A stretch of 64,000 bases of DNA from Hymenobacter lucidus (GCF_020447265.1 NZ_JAJADR010000001.1:744001-808000), one strand, 5' to 3'. Positions 21,393-30,707 are shown, numbered from the stretch's first letter. Notes: a model not told the origin generated them from the sequence alone. Program-made: numbers and translations.

Positions 21393-22532
21393 TTACTTCA
21401 GCAAAGTACGGGCAATAACGAGCTTCTGAATCTCGGAAGTGCCCTCGCCAATGGTGCAGAGCTTAGCGTCGCGGTAGTATTTCTCGGCGGGGTAGTCTTT
21501 GGTATAGCCGTAGCCCCCAAAAATCTGTACGCCTTCGTTGGCGCAACGCACGCACACTTCCGAGGCGTAAAGCTTGGCCATTGCCGACTCCTGGTTCACG
21601 TTCAGGCCCCGGTCTTTCATATCGGCGGCGCGGTAGGTGAGCAGCGAAGCCGCCTCAATTTCGGTAGCCATGTCGGCCAGCTTGAAAGAAATACCCTGGA
21701 AGTTGGAAATCGGCTGGTTGAACTGGTGGCGCTCCTGTGAATACTGCAACGCCGCCTCGAAAGCCCCCTGCGCGATGCCCAATGACAAAGCCGCAATAGA
21801 AATCCGGCCGCCGTCAAGCACCTTCATCGACTGAATGAAGCCTTCGCCGACTTTGCCCAAAATGTTGGCTTTCGGTACGCGGCAGTCGGTGAAGATCAGC
21901 TCGGTGGTTTCGGAGGCGCGCATGCCCAGCTTGTCGGCTTTCAGGCCGTGGGTAAAGCCTTCGGTAGGTTTCTCGATAACGAAGGCCGTCATGCCGTGCG
22001 AGTCGCCGACTTCACCGGTGCGGGCAATAACGACGGCAATGCTGCTGCTTTTGCCGTGGGTAATGAAGTTTTTGGCGCCGTTCAGGATGTAGTCGTCGCC
22101 GTCTTCCACGGCTACGGTGCGCATGTTGCCGGCGTCCGAGCCGGTATTGGGCTCGGTGAGGCCCCAGGCGCCAATCCACTCGGCCGAGGCCAGCTTGGGC
22201 AGCCACTTGCGCTTCTGCTCTTCCGAGCCGAACTGCAGGATGTGGCCCGTGCAGAGCGAGTTATGAGCCGCCATGCTCAGGCCGATGCTGCCGTCAATCT
22301 TGGACAGCTCGGCAATGGCCGTCACGTATTCCACGTAGCCGAAGCCTGACCCGCCGTATTCCTGGGGAACGAGCACGCCCATCAGCCCCAACTCACCCAG
22401 CTTTTTAAAAATTTCGATGGGAAACTCCTGGCTTTCGTCCCACTTCATCATGTCGGGTTTGATGTGGGTTGCGCCAAAGTCGCGCACCATCTGGGCAATC
22501 ATTGTTTGATTTTCGGTGGCTACAAGTTCCAT
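21393..22532 (-). CDS. Acyl-CoA dehydrogenase
   Basis: 379 residues from the ATG at 22532 ([15 protein letters not shown]), the normal length for short/medium-chain acyl-CoA dehydrogenases; the longer upstream frame is not protein-like. FAD enzyme of beta-oxidation or branched-chain amino-acid breakdown. Motifs: [33 protein letters not shown] (first family signature), [10 protein letters not shown], and the C-terminal [19 protein letters not shown]...GEGTSEIQ, with the catalytic Glu in EGT. Chain-length specificity cannot be read. It is divergent from the exopolysaccharide operon. Confidence 0.94.
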   Translation of the reverse strand: MELVATENQTMIAQMVRDFGATHIKPDMMKWDESQEFPIEIFKKLGELGLMGVLVPQEYGGSGFGYVEYVTAIAELSKIDGSIGLSMAAHNSLCTGHILQFGSEEQKRKWLPKLASAEWIGAWGLTEPNTGSDAGNMRTVAVEDGDDYILNGAKNFITHGKSSSIAVVIARTGEVGDSHGMTAFVIEKPTEGFTHGLKADKLGMRASETTELIFTDCRVPKANILGKVGEGFIQSMKVLDGGRISIAALSLGIAQGAFEAALQYSQERHQFNQPISNFQGISFKLADMATEIEAASLLTYRAADMKDRGLNVNQESAMAKLYASEVCVRCANEGVQIFGGYGYTKDYPAEKYYRDAKLCTIGEGTSEIQKLVIARTLLK

Positions 22533-22651
22533 GAAGAAAGCAGTTGGGTGGGAGAGGTAGGGAATAACCGGTGAGGCCCGGTTTTGGGTTTGCGAAAGTA
22601 CGATTTTAGCCGCAGAGAAGCCAGCTAGTTTCCGGCCCGGCCCGGCCCGAT

Positions 22652-22682
22652 TTTGAAAGGGCGTGCCAATTCGGTTACTTTG
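22652..22682 (+). promoter_or_regulatory. Promoter of the exopolysaccharide operon
   Basis: TTTG at 22652-22655, exactly 19 bp, then TTACTTTG at 22675-22682, one mismatch from the Bacteroidota consensus TTTG-N19-TAnnTTTG. It lies about 83 bp before the export lipoprotein ATG. Confidence 0.6.
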
Positions 22683-22765
22683 AAGGTTTTTTAGGAGGAA
22701 ATGCACTTGCGTAAACAGGTCGTTCCCATTGCTTTCGAACTAGATTTTCGGCTTACCCAGCCTGC

Positions 22766-23719
22766 ATGCAACAAACCGCTTTATCCCGCCTTTTGCGCCT
22801 CTGGCTGCTGTGCGCGCCCTTCGCCGTCCTGTTTTCGTCCTGCACCACTGGCAGGTACTACCGGCAAAACGTCATGTTCAGTACTCCTACCGGAGAAGGT
22901 GTTGATACAATGAAGCTGCGGACGCTGGTTGGCCGCACCACTCGCAACTACGTCATTCAGCCCAATGATTATCTGGATGTGCGAGTTTATACCAACAAAG
23001 GGGAGCGGATTCTGGATCCGAATGGTGAGCTGCAATTTGGCGCGCCCGGAGGAGGCATGAATACTACCAGCGGCAGCACCAGCCGGCTGGGCCAGACTTC
23101 GGGAGCCAATCGTAATGGGGGCGGAGCCAATCGGGGGGCGCAAACTGGGCAAGCTCCCGGCAACAGCGAGTTTCTGGTGCAGGCCAGCGGCTTTGTGAAT
23201 CTGCCGATGGTAAACATGGTGAAGGTAAGCGGCCTGACCCTGCTCGAAGCCGACAGCCTGCTCAAAACCAAGTACGACGTGTTCTACAAGGACTCGTACG
23301 TGGCTACCCGGGTTACCAACAACAGAATTATCGTGTTGGGCGCACCCGGCGGGCAGGTTATTCCGATGTATAACGATAACATGAACTTGCTCGAAGTAAT
23401 AGCCTCGGCAGGTGGTTTGGAGGGCAACAATGTTGGCGGTGGCGGTGGGGCCAATGGCATCGGTGGCGGTCGTTCTTATAACATCCGGCTGATTCGGGGT
23501 GATTTGCGTAATCCGCAGGTCCAGGTGATTGACTTGTCCACCATCGAGGGAATGCGCCGGGCTAACCTGCAGGTGGAGCCTAATGATGTGGTCTACATCG
23601 AATCGGTGCGCCGGCCCTTCTTTGCGGCACTTTCTGATGCAGGGTCAGTGTTTGGCCTGATTGGAGGCGTAGCAGGTCTGCTGACAACCTACATCTTGGT
23701 AAAAGATCTTATTAAATAG
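22766..23719 (+). CDS. Polysaccharide export lipoprotein (Wza/GfcE-like)
   Basis: 317 residues. A signal peptide ends in the lipobox LFSSC, so the protein is an outer-membrane lipoprotein. The polysaccharide export domain starts at YVIQPNDYLDVRVYTN (near 60-75), is interrupted by a Gly/Asn/Ser-rich insert (GAPGGGMNTTSGSTS..., near 92-130), and continues with GFVNLPMVNMVKVSGLTLLEADSLLK. A SLBB-like region (RIIVLGAPGGQVIPMYNDNMNLLEVIASAGG) follows, then a C-terminal hydrophobic helix. Together with the downstream Wzz-kinase it would form the exit channel for an exopolysaccharide. First gene of the operon, 75 bp before the kinase. Confidence 0.9.
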   Translation: MQQTALSRLLRLWLLCAPFAVLFSSCTTGRYYRQNVMFSTPTGEGVDTMKLRTLVGRTTRNYVIQPNDYLDVRVYTNKGERILDPNGELQFGAPGGGMNTTSGSTSRLGQTSGANRNGGGANRGAQTGQAPGNSEFLVQASGFVNLPMVNMVKVSGLTLLEADSLLKTKYDVFYKDSYVATRVTNNRIIVLGAPGGQVIPMYNDNMNLLEVIASAGGLEGNNVGGGGGANGIGGGRSYNIRLIRGDLRNPQVQVIDLSTIEGMRRANLQVEPNDVVYIESVRRPFFAALSDAGSVFGLIGGVAGLLTTYILVKDLIK

Positions 23720-23794
23720 GTAGTAAGCAGTCGGGTCGGATGCGTAGAAGGCACCGGGTCCGATCAGGCGCTGATACTAACTTGTAACCACGGA

Positions 23795-26260
23795 ATGGCA
23801 GTAAACGAAAACGCTGAGCTGGAAGAACTTATTCGCAGTGCTGGCGGCGCCGAACCTAATGCGGCGGAAGACGAAGATGGCGGTCTGGATATTGCCACTT
23901 TACTGCTGGTTGCCCGCCGGAGTCTGCTCTGGATTGTTCTGTTGATTGCCCTGGGCCTGTCGGCTTCCTGGCTGTTGCTGCGCTACACCAAACCGGTATA
24001 CAAATCCACGTCGCTGCTCAAGATTGATGAGAAGACAGAAGCCGGCGCGCTTGGGCTCGACGGCCCGCTGGGCCAGGCTGTAGGAGCCAGCAGCCTCAAT
24101 AAGCTGTCGGGCGAAGTGGAGCTGATCAAGTCCAATATTATCTATGAGCGGCTTAAAGATTCGCTGGAGCTCAACGTAAATTATTACGTGGAAGGCACCG
24201 TGCTCGAAACCGAGCTGTATGGCGTATCACCCTTCAAGGTAGACTATAAAATCAAGGATCCGGGGTTTTTCAACACCAAATTCACGCTCAATTTCACCGG
24301 ACCGCAGCAGTTTCGTCTTTCCTACCTGAGTATGGGTCAGGAAAAAGCGGCCGAATACACGTTGGGGCAGCCAGTGGTGATGCCTGGCGCGGAGCTGGTA
24401 ATAACGGCCACTCCCCAGCTGAACGACGAGAGCCGGGATAAAAACTACCATTTCATTATCAACGATGATGGAGCGGTAAACAACTACCTCAATACCAATC
24501 TGAGCGTTGATATCGTCAATCCGGACGCTAACACCATTCAGATTGCCTTCACGGACTTTAACCCGGCCAAAGCCCGGGATATTGTCAATAAGATTGATAC
24601 TGTTTACCTGCAGGAAAAGCTCGCCAAGAAGCAGGAAGCCACGGCGCAAACGCTGCAGTTTTTGGACAAGACGCTGGCCGAAAACCAGGAGCGGCTGCAG
24701 GGAGCGGAAGAAAATCTGCAGGCTTTCGTGCGGCAAAACAAAACCTACGACGTCAAAGGCGAGGTAGCTGCTATTACCGAAAAGCTGGCGGAGCAGGAGA
24801 AAGAGCGTTTGGAGCTGATTGAGAAGGCCCAGCTGCTCGGTGAAATTACCGCCCTGGTGGAGCAAGGCCGCCTGACGCAGAGCGAGGACGCCACGTTGGC
24901 CCAAAGCATTCCGGGCATTGCTGAAATCGAGGATAGCCAGCTTACCCAGCAGCTGGAAGAGCTGAATAGCCTGCAATGGAACCTGAGCCGGCTGCTGCGC
25001 TCCTACAAAGAGACGACGGAAGCTGTGAAGCAGCAGCAAGCGGCGCTGAGCTACGTCAAGAACAACATCCGGCGCTTGTTGCAACAGCACCGGCAGCTGC
25101 TGGAAAAGCAGATTGCGGCCATGAACCGGCAGCGCGACCAGTTTAACGCCCAGCTGCAGACCTTGCCCCAGAAGGAAACCGAACTGGCTCGTCTGAAGCG
25201 CCCATTTGAGCTCTACGAGAAGTCTTACCTGATGCTGATGGACAAGAAAGTCGAGTTCAGCATCGCTAAAGCCGGTACCACGCCTGACTTCCAGATTTTG
25301 TCGCCGGCCAGCATGCCGGGCGCGCCCATCTCGCCGGTGCGGATGATGATTTATGCCGTTGGCCTAGCCGGTGGCATTGCGCTGGGCCTGGCTCTGGTGG
25401 CGGTGCGCTACTTTATGCACAACACCGTGAGCAACGTGCGCGAATTGGAACGCTCTACTTCCGCTTCGGTGCTGGGCGTAATTCCGACCTACGACAAGGA
25501 AAAAATGATGGTGTCGAAGCTGGTGGTGGACAAAAACCCCAAATCGGCTATTTCCGAGTCTATCCGCTCGATTCGAACCAACCTAGACTTTATCAGCTCG
25601 GCCAAGAAGAAGCGGCTGATTTCGGTAACGTCCACTATTTCCGGGGAAGGCAAAACCTTCGTGACGGTAAACCTGGGTGGTATTATTGCCCTTTCTGAGC
25701 AGCGCGTGGTCATTCTGGACCTGGATATGCGCAAGCCGAAGGTAAACCTGGCCTTCGGGGCCGAAAACGTGAAGGGTGTCAGCACCATCCTGATTGAAAA
25801 GCACACGATTCTGGAGTGCATTCAGCATACCAGCATCCCAACGCTGGACTTCATTTCGGCCGGCCCTACGCCGCCCAACCCCTCAGAACTGATTCTGAGC
25901 GCCAAGTTCGACGAGATGCTGGAAGAGCTCTACCAGCACTACGACGTGATTCTGATTGACACGCCGCCGGTAGGGCTGGTGACGGATGGTATCCTGATTA
26001 TGCGCAAAGCCGATATTCCGATTTATATCGTGCGGGCCAATTACTCGAAGAAAACCTTCCTCAAGAATATCAACAAGCTGATTCGGGCCAACAACTTCAC
26101 CCGCCTCTGCGCCATTCTGAACGACTCGACGGCCAGCGGTATGTACGGCTACGGGTATGGCTACGGCTACGGGTATGGCTACGGCTACGGCCAAGGCTAT
26201 TACGAAGACACCAAGCCAGCCCTCGGTATGTTCTCCCGTTTGCGCAAGCGCTTCTCCTAA
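23795..26260 (+). CDS. Wzz-BY-kinase: polysaccharide co-polymerase with tyrosine autokinase
   Basis: 821 residues. Membrane helix 1 near 47-70 (LLWIVLLIALGLSASWLLL), a periplasmic Wzz region, long coiled coil (~265-470), helix 2 near 512-535, then a cytoplasmic BY-kinase. Walker A is SGEGKTFVTVNLG (near 614-626), Walker A' is VVILDLDMRKPK and Walker B is VILIDTPPVG. The tail is a tyrosine cluster made of about nine Gly-Tyr pairs (residues ~785-802), then YYED, the usual autophosphorylation region. It controls chain length and export of the polysaccharide by cycling phosphorylation with the phosphatase encoded 20 bp downstream. The extremely regular Gly-Tyr tail is unusual. Confidence 0.93.
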   Translation: MAVNENAELEELIRSAGGAEPNAAEDEDGGLDIATLLLVARRSLLWIVLLIALGLSASWLLLRYTKPVYKSTSLLKIDEKTEAGALGLDGPLGQAVGASSLNKLSGEVELIKSNIIYERLKDSLELNVNYYVEGTVLETELYGVSPFKVDYKIKDPGFFNTKFTLNFTGPQQFRLSYLSMGQEKAAEYTLGQPVVMPGAELVITATPQLNDESRDKNYHFIINDDGAVNNYLNTNLSVDIVNPDANTIQIAFTDFNPAKARDIVNKIDTVYLQEKLAKKQEATAQTLQFLDKTLAENQERLQGAEENLQAFVRQNKTYDVKGEVAAITEKLAEQEKERLELIEKAQLLGEITALVEQGRLTQSEDATLAQSIPGIAEIEDSQLTQQLEELNSLQWNLSRLLRSYKETTEAVKQQQAALSYVKNNIRRLLQQHRQLLEKQIAAMNRQRDQFNAQLQTLPQKETELARLKRPFELYEKSYLMLMDKKVEFSIAKAGTTPDFQILSPASMPGAPISPVRMMIYAVGLAGGIALGLALVAVRYFMHNTVSNVRELERSTSASVLGVIPTYDKEKMMVSKLVVDKNPKSAISESIRSIRTNLDFISSAKKKRLISVTSTISGEGKTFVTVNLGGIIALSEQRVVILDLDMRKPKVNLAFGAENVKGVSTILIEKHTILECIQHTSIPTLDFISAGPTPPNPSELILSAKFDEMLEELYQHYDVILIDTPPVGLVTDGILIMRKADIPIYIVRANYSKKTFLKNINKLIRANNFTRLCAILNDSTASGMYGYGYGYGYGYGYGYGQGYYEDTKPALGMFSRLRKRFS
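26140..26205 (+). repeat. Gly-Tyr hexanucleotide coding repeat
   Basis: Tandem units of the form GGCTAC / GGGTAT encode the Gly-Tyr tail of the BY-kinase. A change of one 6-bp unit adds or removes one phosphorylatable tyrosine without changing frame. Confidence 0.85.
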
Positions 26261-26280
26261 CGCCGGCTTACTTCCTTCGC

Positions 26281-27048
26281 ATGGCGTCTTTCTTCGACCG
26301 GTTTTTTGGCAGCTCTTCGGCCCCGGCTACTCCTGTGGCCGCCCTGGCCGGGCTCGAAGTAGATATGCACTCCCACCTGCTGCCCGGCCTCGATGATGGT
26401 GCCGATACGGTGGCCGAGTCGGTGGAGCTGCTGCGGGCCCTGCGCGCCCTGGGCTACCGCAAGCTCATTATGACGCCCCATATCATGGGCGACTTCTACA
26501 AAAACACCCCGGCCGGGGTGCGGGCGGCGCTTAAGCTGCTGCAGGATGCGGCTACGGCCGCCGGAATTACGGATGTGGCACTGGAGTGCGCGGCCGAGTA
26601 TTACCTCGACGAGTGGCTGCAGCAGAAGATTGACGGCCCCGAGCCGCTGCTCAGCTTCGGCGGCGACAAAAAGTACGTGCTCTTCGAAACCTCCTACATC
26701 AACGAGCCTTTCAACTTCGAGGAAACGGTCTTCAACCTGAAGTCGGCGGGCTACCAGCCGGTGCTGGCCCACCCGGAGCGCTACACGTACTTCTACGGTC
26801 GTTTCCCGGCTCTCGAAAAAGTGCGCGAAAACGGGGTATTGCTGCAGGTAAACCTGAATTCTCTGGCCGGCTACTACTCGTCGGGAGCCAAGCGCGTGGC
26901 CGAAAAGCTCATCGACGCCGGCATGGTGGATATGCTCGGTACCGATGCCCACAACCTGAAGCACACCGATACGCTGCTGCAGAAAGTAGTGCCCAGCCCT
27001 TACCTGAAAAAGGTGCTGACGCAGCCCCTGCTCAATAATTCCTTGTAA
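26281..27048 (+). CDS. CpsB/YwqE-type PHP tyrosine-protein phosphatase
   Basis: 255 residues. A Mn-dependent phosphatase of the PHP fold that dephosphorylates BY-kinases. Metal-binding motifs: DMHSHLLPGLDDGA (near 30-43), MTPHIMG, AAEYYLDEW, VLAHPERY and GTDAHN, all in the family order. The ATG lies 20 bp after the kinase stop, so the pair is cotranscribed and forms the on/off switch of polysaccharide export. It is slightly longer at the N-terminus than Gram-positive CpsB owing to a ~25-residue leader. Confidence 0.92.
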   Translation: MASFFDRFFGSSSAPATPVAALAGLEVDMHSHLLPGLDDGADTVAESVELLRALRALGYRKLIMTPHIMGDFYKNTPAGVRAALKLLQDAATAAGITDVALECAAEYYLDEWLQQKIDGPEPLLSFGGDKKYVLFETSYINEPFNFEETVFNLKSAGYQPVLAHPERYTYFYGRFPALEKVRENGVLLQVNLNSLAGYYSSGAKRVAEKLIDAGMVDMLGTDAHNLKHTDTLLQKVVPSPYLKKVLTQPLLNNSL

Positions 27049-27102
27049 CCCAAGCGGCGAATTCCGTTGTTGAGGACCATTGTCTGAACTGATTCCGGGA
27101 AT

Positions 27103-28122
27103 ATGATTTTCGTCACTGGTGGCAGCGGCCTGATTGGCAGCTTTCTGATTCCGGCACTGCTGGCGCAGGGGCACAAGGTGCGGGCATTGTACCGCCAGCA
27201 CATTCCTTCCGTTTCCAATGCTGAAGCAGTGGAATGGGTAGAAGGGGACGTGCTCGATGCCTTGGCCATCCGTCGGGCACTGGAAGGCGTGACCCACGTA
27301 TTCCACTGCGCTGGCCTAGTGTCGTACGCGCCCCAGGATGAGGCGGCCCTGCAGCAGATCAACGTGGAAGGCACGGCCAACATAGTCGATGCCTGCCTCG
27401 ACCGGCCGGGTATCCGGCTTTGTCACGTGTCGTCGGTGGCGGCGCTGGGCGGAGGAGCTGCGGCGGCCGAGCAGCACCCCGGCACCACCCAACTACTGAC
27501 CGAGGACGCCAAATGGGACTTGGGCGCGGCCCACGCAGCTTACGCGGCCTCCAAGTACCTGGGCGAGCTGGAAGTGTGGCGCGGCGTGGCTGAAGGTCTG
27601 CAGGCCGTGATGGTAAACCCTTCGGTAGTGCTGGGCCCGGCCGACTGGGAGCGGAGCAGCACGCGGCTGTTTCGGTATGCCTACAACCAGCACGCCTTTT
27701 ATACGCCCGGGAATATTAATTTTGTGGACGTGCGCGACGTGGTAGCTGCCATGCTGCGCCTGACGCTGGAGACCAGCATTGCCGGGGAGCGGTTTATTCT
27801 GAGTGCCGGGGCCGTGCCGCTGCACGACTTTCTAACCCAGGCCGCCGCCTGCTTTGGCCGCAAAGCCCCCCGCATTGCCGTGCCCGACTGGGCGGCCGAA
27901 GTAATCTGGCGGGCCGAATACGCCCGCTCGGTGCTCACCGGGGCCCGGCCCCTGATTACGAAGGATACGGCCCGGGCCGGCCGCAAGCCGGTGGTGTACC
28001 AGAGCCAAAAGGTGCAGCAGGCTACGGGACTGGCGTTCCGGCCCCTGAGTGAAACGATTCAGTGGTGCTGCCAGGGCCTGCAGCCGAACTCCCTTGGGTC
28101 CGGTGTGGTTGTTGTATATTAG
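27103..28122 (+). CDS. NAD-dependent epimerase/dehydratase family protein
   Basis: 339 residues, extended short-chain dehydrogenase. The nucleotide site is VTGGSGLIGSFL (near 4-15), with VEGDVLD (near 46-52) and HCAGLVSY. The catalytic pair is in AYAASKYLGELE (YxxxK), preceded by HVSSVAALGGG. The sequence resembles dihydroflavonol-4-reductase-like and sugar-nucleotide epimerases. Its position 54 bp after the polysaccharide phosphatase fits a role in sugar precursor or lipid modification, but the substrate is inferred only. The gene is probably in the same transcript. Confidence 0.85.
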   Translation: MIFVTGGSGLIGSFLIPALLAQGHKVRALYRQHIPSVSNAEAVEWVEGDVLDALAIRRALEGVTHVFHCAGLVSYAPQDEAALQQINVEGTANIVDACLDRPGIRLCHVSSVAALGGGAAAAEQHPGTTQLLTEDAKWDLGAAHAAYAASKYLGELEVWRGVAEGLQAVMVNPSVVLGPADWERSSTRLFRYAYNQHAFYTPGNINFVDVRDVVAAMLRLTLETSIAGERFILSAGAVPLHDFLTQAAACFGRKAPRIAVPDWAAEVIWRAEYARSVLTGARPLITKDTARAGRKPVVYQSQKVQQATGLAFRPLSETIQWCCQGLQPNSLGSGVVVVY

Positions 28123-28206
28123 GCTGATGGGCCGCCGCGAGGAGCGGTCTGAAAAAATAATCGTGGAGTCTGCCTTTCTGGCATTTTTTACGTTGCTTGT
28201 AGTAGA

Positions 28207-29610
28207 ATGAGAATGAACGAGAATTTTGAGGACCAGGAGCAAGTGCTGGACACCGTACGCCGGTTTGAGCGGATGGTAGCCGACAACGAGCCCGTGTTTT
28301 TTGACCTGGCCGATTTTGAGAGTATTATCGACCACTATACTTCCACTACGCACTACGATAAGGCCTTACAGGCGTGTGAGGCAGCTATTGCCCAGTACCC
28401 TTTCTCTACCGAGCTGCTGATTGACCGCGCCCAGGTGCTGGCCATGAAGGGTGAATACCTGCCGGCTGCCGAGCAGATTGAAGCCGTAGCCCAGTTGGAC
28501 CCTACCAACCCTGATGTGGCCGTGACGCGCGGCATTATTGCCACCCAGAAGGGCGACTTTGCCCAGGCCGTCGACTTCTTCCGCGACGCTTCCGAGCGGG
28601 CCCCCGACCGGGATGATATCTATTTCAACCTGGGCCTGGCCTACCAGAGCTGGCAGAAATTCAAAAGTGCGGCCAAGTACTATAAGATGAGCCTGCGCCT
28701 AAACCCCGACAACGATATTGCGGTGCAGGAGCTGCTCTATTGCCTCGAAATTTCGGAGCGGCTGGAGAAGAACCTGGAGTTTTTCCGCCGCTTTACCGAC
28801 GAAGACCCATATTCGGCTATTGCCTGGTACAACCTGGGGCAGGCCTATTTCCGGTCCGGCGCTTTCGACGAGGCCGTGGCCGCCTTTGAGTACGCCATCC
28901 TGATTGATGGCAAATTCTACGATGCCCACGGCTTTCTGGCCAGCACCTACGTGGGCCAGGAAAAGTACCGCGAGGCTATTGCTGAGTTTCACCTCAGCTA
29001 CGAGAAAGACGAGCCTACGCCCGAGGCGCTCTGCAACATCGGGGAGTGCCACGAGAAGCTGGGCGAATGGGACCTGGCCCGCCGCAACTACCAGCACGCC
29101 ATCGACCTGGATCAGACGATGGACGAGGCTTGGTTTGGTATCGGTATCGTGCTCAACGCGCAGGAACGATGGTTTGAAGCCATCCACTTCTTCCGCAAGG
29201 CCGTGGCTTTGTACGAAGACAGCGTGGAATACTGGCTGGCCCTGGCTGCTGCCGAATACCAAATAGGAGCGGTAGTAAGTGCCCTGGAATGCTACGACAA
29301 AGCCACTCAGGTAGCGCCCGACAGTAAGGATGCCTGGCTGAACTGGAGCATCATTCTCTACGAGCAGGGCAACTTTGACGGGGCCATCGACCTGATGCGC
29401 AACGCGGTGGAAATTCAGCCCGCCGAGGCTGAACTGCATTACCGGCTGTGTGCTTACCTGCTGGCCGCCGGCCGCTACCGCGAGGCCTATGAAAACCTGG
29501 AAAACGCGCTGGTACTGGATTTCGACAAGCACCGGCTGCTGTTTGAGTACTTCCCCGAACTAGAGTCGCAGCGGGCCCTGGCCCGCCTGATTGACCAGTA
29601 CCGGAAGTAA
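28207..29610 (+). CDS. Tetratricopeptide-repeat (TPR) protein
   Basis: 467 residues, no signal peptide or membrane helix. The whole chain consists of ~34-residue helical TPR units with the pattern W-LG-Y-A-P, for example AIAWYNLGQAYFRSGAFDEAVAAFEYAI, EALCNIGECHEKLGEWDLARRNYQHAI and VEYWLALAAAEYQIGAVVSALECYDKA; I count roughly ten to twelve. It would act as a cytoplasmic protein-interaction scaffold. It could start at ATG 28207 or 28213. It is 84 bp after the epimerase and may be the last gene of the exopolysaccharide transcript; the large inverted repeat downstream may end it. Confidence 0.88.
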   Translation: MRMNENFEDQEQVLDTVRRFERMVADNEPVFFDLADFESIIDHYTSTTHYDKALQACEAAIAQYPFSTELLIDRAQVLAMKGEYLPAAEQIEAVAQLDPTNPDVAVTRGIIATQKGDFAQAVDFFRDASERAPDRDDIYFNLGLAYQSWQKFKSAAKYYKMSLRLNPDNDIAVQELLYCLEISERLEKNLEFFRRFTDEDPYSAIAWYNLGQAYFRSGAFDEAVAAFEYAILIDGKFYDAHGFLASTYVGQEKYREAIAEFHLSYEKDEPTPEALCNIGECHEKLGEWDLARRNYQHAIDLDQTMDEAWFGIGIVLNAQERWFEAIHFFRKAVALYEDSVEYWLALAAAEYQIGAVVSALECYDKATQVAPDSKDAWLNWSIILYEQGNFDGAIDLMRNAVEIQPAEAELHYRLCAYLLAAGRYREAYENLENALVLDFDKHRLLFEYFPELESQRALARLIDQYRK

Positions 29611-29628
29611 CAAGCCCATACCGGCCTT

Positions 29629-29699
29629 TCGGGGTTCTGAATATTGTCCGTTATTCTGACGCCTTGCGTCGGGGCACCGAGCAATATTCAGAACCCCGA
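29629..29699. repeat. 18-bp perfect inverted repeat with a 35-bp centre
   Basis: 29629-29646 is the exact reverse complement of 29682-29699. The centre holds a smaller hairpin (GACGC/GCGTC). A T-rich stretch follows. It lies between the TPR gene and the phosphosulfolactate synthase-like gene and could be a large terminator or a dispersed palindromic element. Confidence 0.8.
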
Positions 29700-29730
29700 T
29701 TTCATTTCCGGCCATTATAGAATTCGGGCG

Positions 29731-29738
29731 TACTTTTG
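29731..29738 (+). promoter_or_regulatory. Candidate -7 promoter element
   Basis: TACTTTTG matches the Bacteroidota -7 box exactly and lies 79 bp before the phosphosulfolactate synthase-like ATG. No TTTG is present at the -33 position. Confidence 0.4.
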
Positions 29739-29817
29739 CCCCGGTGCTCAGCGGACTATCGGTATCTGCAGGCCGCCAGGCGCCCAAGAACCTTGCATTC
29801 TAAACAAGATCCAACGA

Positions 29818-30648
29818 ATGAATTACAGCCTCAACAACCTCCCCGAACGCACCAGCAAGCCGCGCGAACAAGGCTACACGATGGTAATGGACAAGGGCCT
29901 GAGCATCCGGGAAGTAGAAAACTTTCTGGAAGTAGGTGCCGAGTATACCGATATCGTCAAGCTGGGCTGGGCCACTTCCTACGTTGTACCCAATCTGAAA
30001 AAGAAGCTGGAAGTGTACAAGGAAGCCGGTATTCCGGTGTATTTCGGCGGTACGCTGTTTGAAGCCTTTATCATCCGCAACCAGTTCGACGACTACCGCC
30101 GCCTGCTCGCCGATTTCGGCATGGAGTACGCCGAGGTGTCCGACGGCTCGATTGACCTGAAGCACGACCGGAAGCTGGAATACATTCGCACCCTGGCCCA
30201 GGAGGTGAAGGTGCTGAGCGAAGTAGGCTCGAAGGATGCGGAAAAGATTATTCCGCCCTACAAGTGGATTTCGCAGATGAAAACCGAGCTCGAAGCCGGA
30301 GCCATCAAGGTAATCGGGGAGGCCCGCGAGGCTGGCAACGTGGGCTTGTTCCGCAGTACTGGTGAAGTTCGCTCAGGCCTGGTGGAGGAAATTCTAACCC
30401 AAATTCCGTTCGAGAAAATCCTGTGGGAAGCCCCGCAGAAAGCTCAGCAAGTGTGGTTTATTAAGCTGCTCGGGGCCAACGTGAACCTGGGCAACATTGC
30501 GCCCAACGAAGTGGTGTCACTTGAAACTATCCGTCTGGGTTTGCGCGGCGACACGTTCACGCAGTTCCTGGACATGGAGGCCGTCGACGACGACTTCAAG
30601 CCCGAGAAGCCGAGCGGCAAGCCCGGCACGTCGATGCCCCGCGGGTAA
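29818..30648 (+). CDS. Phosphosulfolactate synthase-like (ComA family) protein
   Basis: 276 residues from the ATG at 29818 (MNYSLNNLPERTSKPREQG). The family joins sulfite to phosphoenolpyruvate to give phosphosulfolactate. Visible family features are the Lys-Gly start of the barrel (MVMDKGLSIREVENFLEVGAEYTDIVKLGWAT), GIPVYFGGTLFEAF, YAEVSDGSIDL, KVIGEARE and WEAPQKAQQVWFIKLLGANVNLGNI. In archaea it serves coenzyme M synthesis; in Bacteroidota a link to sulfolactate or sulfonolipid metabolism is plausible but inferred. Single gene between a -7 box and a terminator. Confidence 0.83.
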   Translation: MNYSLNNLPERTSKPREQGYTMVMDKGLSIREVENFLEVGAEYTDIVKLGWATSYVVPNLKKKLEVYKEAGIPVYFGGTLFEAFIIRNQFDDYRRLLADFGMEYAEVSDGSIDLKHDRKLEYIRTLAQEVKVLSEVGSKDAEKIIPPYKWISQMKTELEAGAIKVIGEAREAGNVGLFRSTGEVRSGLVEEILTQIPFEKILWEAPQKAQQVWFIKLLGANVNLGNIAPNEVVSLETIRLGLRGDTFTQFLDMEAVDDDFKPEKPSGKPGTSMPRG

Positions 30649-30672
30649 GGACCGAAGGCTACCACCGGCTAC

Positions 30673-30707
30673 AGCCCGGCGCTACGAGTAGCGCCGGGCT
30701 TTCTTTT
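30673..30707 (+). terminator. Intrinsic terminator
   Basis: Perfect 12-bp stem (30673-30684 with 30689-30700), CGAG loop, then TTCTTTTT. Confidence 0.9.

Noticed and set aside
25560..25600. tRNA-like GATTCGAACC motif
   Set aside because: It lies inside the BY-kinase coding sequence and no cloverleaf can be drawn around it.
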